From contig JALMLS010000474.1 in NCBI GenBank assembly GCA_038496445.1, positions 1 through 64,000 of the forward strand: a stretch of 64,000 nucleotides of DNA, written 5' to 3'. Below are positions 55,822 to 64,000 of this stretch, piece after piece; position 1 is the first letter of the stretch; each line of letters starts with the position of its first letter. The stretch comes from Trichosphaerium sp. ATCC 40318. Its lineage: Eukaryota; Discosea; Flabellinia; Trichosidae. The translations under genes and the position numbers were made by a program. Under the pieces are notes generated by a model. That model was given only the letters and a program-made list of their open reading frames with translations, searched no databases and was not told the origin of the DNA.

Positions 55822-58800
55822 CTACTTGACAATTGTCACATGCGACTTTGGGAACGCTCCAGTACGTCCTAAAAAAAATTAGTGAGTAACGTGCCATACG
55901 CGTAGAGTGGTTCCAAACAATTTCTCAAAACAGCCACGTAGTGGCTGCAACAACACAACAATGTAGACGATATTAATTCTCTCTTTACCTTTGAATTCTC
56001 CTTGCCAGGTCATGCCTGTACCCTTTTGAAGGACATTGATCTGATCTCCTTTTTTGAAAGATAACTCCCTAGCATTCTTTGCAGTATATGCCATCGTAGC
56101 TTGTGCAATGGCAATTGTACCAGGTGCTAAAGGAAACAATTGAGAACGAAAAGACTAAAAGAGGAAAAACGACATACCTTTCGCTTGTACACTTCGGTTG
56201 ATTTGACGTGGCCTTGCAGAAGGTGGCTCTACGTACCTACGTAGAGTTTAAGCGCTGATTCGAGAATTTTAAAAACAAAAGATAAACGTACTTTCTGTGT
56301 CTTGTGCGACCAGCTTCTTTGTCCAAACCTGGAGGTACAGCGATATTCAGAGAGCTTCCTGTGCTACTGAATTTGACTTCTTGTATTTTATCATCTGATG
56401 TTGCAGCAACCTTCCTTTTTCTGCCTTTGGAGTTCTTGTACTCAATACTACGATACAGAGTAAGCATCATCCATAAAAAAAAACCAACAACAAATTGCTA
56501 CCGCTTACTTGTCTTCAAAATTGACGGGAATAGGCTTGCTCGTCTTCTCTTTACATAGCTCAGAAAGTAATGTAACAATTTCGACCTTCTTATCAGAGTA
56601 CAATACAATGTCCTCTTTAGCCATGCGAAGGACATGTGCGCCATCTTGGAGTGTCGTTACAGTGATACCAGTGATATCGGTGATTGGGTATCTACATGAA
56701 AGAAGATGAGTATCAGATGCAGAAAACGGCTCCTGTTGAGGAAGTATAGCCACCACTCTCTTTTTTGGAGTAAAAAGAAAAAGGTCGTGGCTGTCGCCTA
56801 CTTACGCTAAAACCTTCGTCTTGAAGAAATTACCCCAGACAATAGTGAGTTTATCATCAGAAACAACGCAGAGTCTCTTTTGGAACTTTTTACCACGCTT
56901 ATCGATGACTTTAAGTTTGTCAGCAAAGAATATCTTGTCAACGTTTATCTTCTTCTTTATCTTAGCCATAGACGATTTTCCCATACCAACATAGTCACCA
57001 GAGAAAGATCGGAATACAGTATCAGCACGGCGTTCCTTTTTCCCCAAAAGATACCAGCCGAAGCGTATACAGCCTTCTTGTAGAATGCTCTACCACGGCA
57101 TTGACGCCAAGTACGTTGAATTACTTTAACAATCTCATGAAGTTTCTGAACGCGCATTTCCTCAAACGTAAACAACTAATGTCGTGTTAACCATCTTTAC
57201 AGAGGGTACATTCGTAACGTACTGTTCTTGGTTCGCGAATGAAAACCTTTGTTTTACCCATTTTATAGCTCTCTTCTGGTACTTCAAGATACTTAAACAA
57301 TAGCATAACACCGTCTTTTGGTGTGCCACTGTAGTTTGGCCAAGTATCTTTGCAAATCATCTACACGCCAATTAGAACGCTCTAAAGCCAGTAAAAACTC
57401 ACCTTGAATCGTTGCAAGAAAGTCTCAAATAACTGACGGTACGCGTAGCCAGCACGACGAACTCTAGAATCAAATTAGCTTCAATTGTATACAAACAGAT
57501 AATAGAGCACATACCTAACGTTTTCTAACAATCCAAGGTAGCGGACTTGATTAGCTGATAAGTCATCCTCGAAAGTTTTTGGTTTTTTGATACTGTTAGG
57601 ACGGATGCATCTAATATAGTGCGGACTGCATGACATTAAGGTATTCATTAAACCAACTACTTGTCTACATAAAAGTTAGTACAAAGTACCTCTTCATACT
57701 CTACGCACTGTTTGAATTGTTGTGTAGCAGTTGGTGGACGCTGTTTTGAGCGAGCTTCTTGAGGGAACAAATCAACAAGGAATTTTGTTGTAGATTTGCT
57801 GAGCATAGCTGTAAGGTTGCTAAAAAGCGTATCCTAGTATTGTAAGCACATTACTGATACCAAGAAAATCATAAAAAAAAAAAGCCATAACATCACTCTC
57901 TACCTTGTTTTTATCGAGAAAGCCATCTAATAAGCCGTAAGAGATTAATCAATGTAAATAATTGTTCGTACCAACAGTATAAGTAACTGTACCAGCATAA
58001 TGCTCAAGTGTGAACATATTAGAGTTACCTTTATGCGCATCAGCCTTAAAGTAACTACTCTTGCATTGTCTGTTCAATTTCTATTCAAAGAAATAAGAAA
58101 AACGTAAATCAATATTGATTGAGTCTTGTAGACTTACCTGTAAAAACGAGGCATCAGTTCCTCGTGGGAAAATAGACTCTTCGTTCAATATATCAAAAAT
58201 ACCGTTCTTGGCTTCAACAAGATCGACACAAGGCTTATTGTTGAAGTATTTTACAGCTTCCCATGGAATACCCTCACGGACGTATTCCTCTTGTTCAGAC
58301 TTTAATGTCAACTCAATGAAAATTTGTTGTAAACGCTCATTCACGTAGTTGATACATAATTGTTCAAAACTGTTCGTCTGGAAGATTTCTACACAAAAAA
58401 AATTGTCAATCAAACAACAAATAAAACTCCAGGCATACCAAAACCATAGATATCGAGTACACCAATGTTAAATTCAGCAGTACGATCACATATATTGTTA
58501 TTTATGCTATTTACAAGCCAATCGAACAATCGTGAATAGAGAGCCTGACAAGGAGGTAAGCAAAAGAAACAACATAACCTTTAAAACTTACCTTGGCGAG
58601 TGAGTCGCGGGTATCTGTTGCTTGTTCTGGGTTGAGTGGCGTCTTAATACCTCCCTCAATAGAAACCATACGTTGTGTAAGTGCTTCAGCCAAACTGGCT
58701 TCAGTGGTGCCCAAAAGCTTTGCTGCGAATTGCATGCTTTGACCTCCTTTTGCAATAGCTTTGTCTCCTTGCTTATCAAACTCAATATTACCCAAATGCA

Positions 58801-60778
58801 AGATAGCTGCTAGTAAACGAAATACAGTCTTCGACTCTTCTTCTGGAATACCGAGTACACTCATTGCACGCTACGCGAAGTCAAATTTTGTTCGCCCAAA
58901 AAGTTTTTTTGAAGAATAGTCTCAACACGTACTCTAGTACTATCAAATTCTGCTTTATCAGATACCTATCAACACCATAAGATGAGAAATAGCGAAAAAA
59001 GACAAAAAAAGAGAAACGTACACCTGGTACTTCTGTACATTCGGATTTGTTCAAATAATTATAATCAGCTGGCGTACCAAGGCCCATTTCACCTGGAGAG
59101 CGAAGGGTAAACACAAGAAATAAGAAAAGAAAAAAAGGGGATGACAAAACAAAGACGCAATGACGTACTCTTCTCTTGTGAAGTTACACCTGCCAATAAC
59201 TGATAAAAAATATGAAAACTACGCTCGCCAGTAGCTTGTCTCACTACGCGACTCTACAACAAAACCTCGTCAACAAACAGCTACAAGAAGGCATATTCTC
59301 TATTAGCTTACCTTCTCAAGCAAGTAGTTTGTGATTCGACCTCCAATAGGATCTCCGCCGTAGTTAAATTGAATCTCGAAGTATTTACCCTTGTATTGCA
59401 TTAGTTTTAAGTCTTTTAAACAAAGTAAAAGAAACAACTTACAAATCTGGACGAATTATCATTCTGAACTGTTTTGGCGTTTCCAAACGCCTCTAAATAC
59501 TGTATTAATACATTGAATAGCTCAACAAAATGTCCACCAAACAGCAAAATTCCTTTTAAACATTTCCGATGTGAAACTAACCAGCAAAGCGACTGTGTCG
59601 ATTTTTGATAGCGAGACTGCCTTTACGGCCATAAAATAAAAACAAAAAGGTACCTAGAACTGGATTCGATTCCAAGATTTGTTGTTTTACACGCTCTACT
59701 TCCTTTGATTTACCTGTCACATCAGCAATGTACTGCATAATAAGCTTGCTAGTCTCCTAAAGGCAATACGTTGGTCAAAATGAAAATGTCTTCTACAACC
59801 AAATGAAGGAAGAGAGAGCAAAAAAAAAAATCGAGTAGTTTGATTGCCAAGTGTCACTCATAAAAACACCAACAACGTACTGTTTTTCCACTACCACTCT
59901 CACCGCTAAAGAAAAAAAAGTTAATTATTTTAGTTTACAAACAAAATGGCACCTATCATGACTTGTCATGTATAAGGACACATTTTATTGACAAAAAAAA
60001 ACGTACGTAATAATAATACATTGATTTAAGCCTTCAGACAACAATGAGCGCTAGATTATTATAAATACGATATTCAACACACTAAATAGATGATTTAGAG
60101 CGTACATAAGCGTCCTCAGCCTACAATAGAAACATTAGGAATGCGCGTAAGGCGAAAATCAGATTATTGAAACAGCGACAAACAGAGAGAAATATTTTAA
60201 GCAAGTAATCGTAATACGGTATCATTCAGTATACCACAGACGATTTTTTTTAATTTGGATTGGGTGACCAAACGGAGAGTGCACAAAAAAAAAATGTAAC
60301 AAAAAGTTGCATAGTTTAATTTGTAGCGCCATTGATACATAAATACCAATGATACTGAGCAGAATTCGAACAAAAAAGCTACAAAAAAACGTACAATAGC
60401 GTAAACGTGAGGTCCTTCTTCGTAGATATACCGACCAGAGTACGTCTTTACCTTTTATAGCAGTAAGAGACCTCGCCGTTAGCAAGATTAAAAAGTACCT
60501 GCGATTTGCCATATAAACCAGGTATAAGGCGGTATGGATTTACTGCTACCAGTACATGACCAATGTACGTCTTGTTTTGGTGTTAAGGTTGCGAAACTTG
60601 CGAAAACTTCCACGTACGTAGATTAAATCGCCAGTGTACCTCGACTTTAGCGCCTCAAGAATAGAGTCTTGCGATATGTTATCGAGCAGCACTAAATCAT
60701 CAGTGCCAATATTCTTGCCTCCCTTTTCGGTATTGAGTTTTTGGTGGTGTTGAGAAGGTTTAAAAAAGGTACCTGCAT
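55822..60778 (-). CDS. Class I myosin heavy chain (motor, IQ, TH1, SH3)
   Basis: An unconventional single-headed myosin encoded by more than 20 short exons. The proposed start is ATG 60778 in a tiny first exon, joined to [17 protein letters not shown]. Motor motifs: [21 protein letters not shown]-loop GESGSGKT (about 59883-59906); switch I NDNSSRFGKY (about 59450); relay/switch II DIYGFEIF (about 58390-58450); actin-binding region and [19 protein letters not shown] (about 57600). One IQ-like motif follows ([17 protein letters not shown], about 57100). The TH1 membrane-binding domain runs through [19 protein letters not shown]. The C-terminal SH3 domain ([20 protein letters not shown] ... [11 protein letters not shown]) ends at 55822. 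Such myosins move membranes along actin in endocytosis. The order equals short-tailed fungal/amoebal myosin I without the Gly-Pro-Ala tail. Exons are approximate. Confidence 0.92.
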
Positions 60779-60881
60779 GGCGACTAGAACAGTTTGAGAG
60801 TGTGGGTAACGCTGAACGATCGCTTTATTTGATTCCGAAATGACTTTTTGTGACCGGCATAATAGTTGGTTTGTAGGCGAT

Positions 60882-62032
60882 ATGCTGTACAGGGTTGCGA
60901 TACGCGCTAGCACAACAGCCAAGCGGGCAGCTACGCCAACTATTGTAGCACGAACCAAGAGAACGCAAGCTTACAAAGACAAACATGAAGTACATACTAA
61001 ATCAATGCGTGCTGAGGCGAAAGCGCTCCTAAGCGTATCAAAAATGCGTGTAAGCATTTATCCTCCTCTACTCAGCTTAGACGAGACGAAATTATCCACT
61101 GCTGATTGGTTAACGCACTACAAAGGCGAACAACGCGTATGCGCTTTGAAACAAAATTAAACTCTTAAACCTTACTCCCTACAGACAACCGCGTGGTTGA
61201 AACACCACAATATCATCCCAGACATTATGAATGAGTTCTCACCAAAGATACACTTGAAAGTACAATACAAGAACAACAGGACAGTTTACCGCGGTAACGC
61301 ACTTATGCCACCAGAGGTAGGCGTCATTTAAAATAATTTTGAACAAAAAACTAAAAAGCAAAAAAAGGTTGCAGAGCAACCAAACGTATGGTGGGACGCC
61401 ACAGATGATTTACACACACTTGTACGTTTGTATAGAGCTCTAAACAAATAACAATTTCTTGATGGTCAAAGCAACTAAAATGTCTTCCTACAGGTGATGA
61501 CTGACCCAGATATTCCACATCGTCACTACCATTGGAAAACAGAGACACTCCATTGGCTAGTAGTTAATGTAAAAGGAGGTGACATAAGCACAGGAACGGT
61601 TGTTTCACCTTACAAATCTCCAGAACCAGGAAGATATTTAGGTACAAAAAACTGATCATTTGTACTCTTGTTGTCAACGCATTTTCGTTTTACTCTCGTG
61701 TAACGTACTAAACTGACTGTTTCTGGGTAGGTGTACATAAGTATAACTTTGCTTTGTACGCACAAGCGTCAGAGATTGACGTTAACAAACTTGGTGAGTT
61801 ACCTGATGTTTTCAGCTCCAAGTCGTTTATAAAGGAAAATAAGCTTAAACCTCGTGGCGCTGCTATGTTTAGAAGCGCTTGGATGAAGGGTGCAGCTTAT
61901 GAACAAGAAAAAGATGTCAGCGGTTTTGAACGTATTCCTTCTCTTAAGAATATTGATGTAGATGAAGTATACGATGAGCTGTATCATACTAAGAACGAAG
62001 AAGCTGAAAAAGAAAAGCAGCGAGAAATGTAA
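60882..62032 (+). CDS. PEBP-domain protein, probably mitochondrial ribosomal protein mL38
   Basis: Exons 60882-61136, 61185-61316, 61368-61421, 61494-61641 and 61731-62032 give 296 residues. I prefer ATG 60882 because it begins a basic, acid-free leader (MLYRVAIRASTTAKRAATP) typical of mitochondrial import; ATG 60840 is an alternative. The PEBP signature is clear: TDPDIPHRHYHWKTETLHW, then VNVKGGD, PYKSPEPG, and KYNFALYAQ. Mitochondrial ribosomal protein mL38 contains a PEBP domain with similar N- and C-terminal extensions; the charged C-terminus (EEAEKEKQREM) fits. It is divergent with myosin I, with their start codons about 100 bp apart. A free PEBP regulator is the other option. Confidence 0.75.
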
Positions 62033-62100
62033 AGACTTTAAAAAAATATGTCAAAAAAAACGTCTAGAACAAATCATTAATTGATTCTACGGAGTGAAGC

Positions 62101-64000
62101 ATGATACCAACACAAGTATTACCGCTCCAGCTTCCAAAGACTAGCGTGTTAAACCATAAGGCCGCTTTTGGTACTGTTGATGAAACAACTGCCAATACAC
62201 TCGGTAAAATTGCCGAGGCGAGGCAAAACATCATTATAGCGAGTGATAGAGCATATTCTGACTCAGCAATACGCGTTAGTATTTTAGAAATTGTACAACG
62301 AACGCTTAATCTTGTTAATAGGGCGTGGGACAGTATTTACCGAGCTTGTTTGGACTTGTGCGTTTCTTGAATTTACAAGCAACACTAACGTGGCGTAGAT
62401 GGATAAAATTAAGGAATTCAAGCCCGAGAACACCAAAAAACTGAGTATGTCGCCCCAACGTCTTTTTTTATGTTAGAAAATCCGTGACAGGTCCAAAAAA
62501 CGCCATGAGCGTCAGCAACGTCGAATGGCGACCTAGTGTAAGCTTACAGTTAACTTACTATTATTCAGAGATTATGTGGTCATCCACGTTATCCGAGCGT
62601 AATAAAGACAAGCAATTATCTTGTACTGATTGGAACTACGAAGTGACACAGGTGTTAATGGTAAATACACATTTTTTTTTGAGCAATTCAAAATCAGTTC
62701 AAAATGATAACACTTTATTAGTTGTATGCCCTGTTACATCGTAAATGTGCGGCAGAAAAATTGAGTGTACTATCAAATGAAACTTTCGCTGAAGGATCAA
62801 AAGAGGTAGCCTCAAAATACAACAATTGTTTCTACATTTTTTTTGATTTATTTTTTTCTTTCAGGTTTGTAAGTATCTTCAGACTGCAGCAGGTGTATTT
62901 CGATATGTAAGAGATGAAATTATATCTGAGTGGGTACGCGTCATGGATAAATTATTTGAAAGAATTAAGTATTTTGACAACCTTTGACATTCCTGTTTTT
63001 TTCGTGTTTTTGTTTTAAAATTCTCTTTTTCTATTAGTTATCCACACAAGTATCTTATATTTTATTCAGGCAGTAGACCCAAAACAATTGAAGATACCAG
63101 AGGCTTTTGGAGACTCGTTTTTGATACTAGAAAAGTATGAATATTTTTATTTATTCGCTACTCGCGTAGCCCACTTTTTAATGTTTATTGTTGCTACGTC
63201 TTACACCAAATGGTTTGCTAACCACCTTTGTAGTATTTGTACATTTGAAAGCCAACAAGTAATCATTAGAAAAGCGTGCATGAGTAAAGCGAAACCAATC
63301 ATTTTAGCTACATTATCAGCAGAGAACTATAAGTTAATGCGAGAGTCTCTGGATCTTTGGCAAAGTAAGTTCTACAGGATTTTTTTTGAACAACGTTTAC
63401 GCGGAGTGTTACTCACTTATCTGCTTTTTCTAGCTATTGTTAAGAATGATGTTATTAAAGATGAAAAGTTTATGGTTCCGAATATTGAGCTTTACTTGCG
63501 TCTCATGTGTGATTACTGCCACGCATTGACTAATTTCTTCACTGCAGAACATAATAAGGATATAGGGTATGTTTTTGCTAACCGCGCGTAGCTCGTGCAT
63601 GCCGCGAATGAAAAAACTTTTTTTCATTCATGAATATCTAACTTGTTTGAAGGAAACCAGGTGTTGCAGTAGGCTATTTCAAACAAGCAATGGCCATATT
63701 AAATAATAACACTGTTCTACACCCAGCACCATCCGGCTATTTCTCTTCACCGCCACAACTTGACGAATTTATGAAAAGCGTTAAATATGATGTAGAAAGC
63801 CATGTTTTACAAATACAAGCTAAGAGTAAAGAGTGCGTAGTAGATCTTACAGGCTTAACCCTTAAAAATGGTACTCACTTAACCTGATAATCCGTTTTAG
63901 GTGCGAAGTAGATAACAAAGTTATTTACCACGAAGAAGTAATAACAAAGGGCCTTACGCTAACAGAAGGTAAACTAATAGCGAAACCTATACTTTTCGAA
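62101..64000 (+). CDS. BRO1-domain protein (BROX/ALIX-like), 3' partial
   Basis: Starts 68 bp after the PEBP gene, with ATG 62101 (MIPTQVLPLQLPKTSVLN), the typical short N-terminus of BRO1 domains. Later exons match the helical BRO1 solenoid: LQLTYYYSEIMWSSTLSERN (about 62540), CKYLQTAAGVFRYVRDE (about 62870), ACMSKAKPIILATLSAENY (about 63280), NIELYLRLMCDYCHALTNFF (about 63485), then GYFKQAMAILNNNTVLHP (about 63670). BRO1 domains bind ESCRT-III/CHMP4 on endosomes. The join around 62360-62520 is uncertain: no donor/acceptor pair I tried keeps phase through the small exon at 62400, so the model has a doubtful exon or a frameshift there. The gene continues beyond the window. Confidence 0.75.

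Overview
This is a window of nuclear DNA from an AT-rich, gene-dense, intron-rich unicellular eukaryote. Introns are short (about 40-120 nt), donors are mostly GTAC-type, 3' ends are AG, and CTAAC/CTAAT-like branch sites are common. The gene content fits a free-living or osmotrophic protist: class I myosin, Rab GTPase, importin-beta, BRO1 protein, fungal-type Zn2Cys6 regulator, secreted LPMO, secreted heme peroxidase and lipase-like enzyme. I cannot assign the lineage from sequence alone. A convincing U12-type AT-AC intron shows that a minor spliceosome is, or recently was, present.

Layout. 1-3726: TNPO3/importin-13-like karyopherin. 4963-9067: F-box/LRR gene, decayed MORN gene, RCC1-SAM gene. 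10063-13006: secreted Thr/Pro-rich surface protein. 13608-19034: segmental duplication with an ATPase-only topoisomerase II gene, two tandem secreted paralogs and a topo II remnant. 19113-21619: secreted lipase-like hydrolase. 22180-27684: second RCC1-SAM gene, a type I membrane protein and a 22-repeat F-box/LRR gene. 28071-28307: carboxylesterase remnant. 29815-32149: LPMO and Rab. 32721-34900: transposase-like gene. 35570-36573: ER-lumenal KDEL protein. 36920-40931: animal-type heme peroxidase with a GDPHF C-terminal domain. 41352-47635: third F-box/LRR, small secreted protein, third RCC1-SAM, F-box/propeller gene. 48103-48184: copied RCC1-SAM promoter. 48899-50242: short-chain dehydrogenase. 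51043-53464: Zn2Cys6 factor. 54386-55259: F-box/ankyrin. 55822-60778: myosin I. 60882-62032: PEBP/mL38-like protein. 62101-end: BRO1 protein, cut by the window.

The candidate undescribed system is the set of three RCC1-SAM genes and three F-box/LRR genes, which alternate along the window. The RCC1-SAM paralogs share a nearly identical scaffold, even at the DNA level, but differ in clustered patches at the predicted propeller loops. The LRR genes keep a fixed repeat framework and vary at exposed beta-strand positions. Both look like constant scaffolds with variable binding faces, one carrying a SAM oligomerisation domain and the other an F-box. A second genome-wide signal is strong enrichment of the palindrome CACGTG, often inside introns.

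Gene models were spliced by hand. Models given with exact exon coordinates keep an open frame across all junctions; others are marked approximate.
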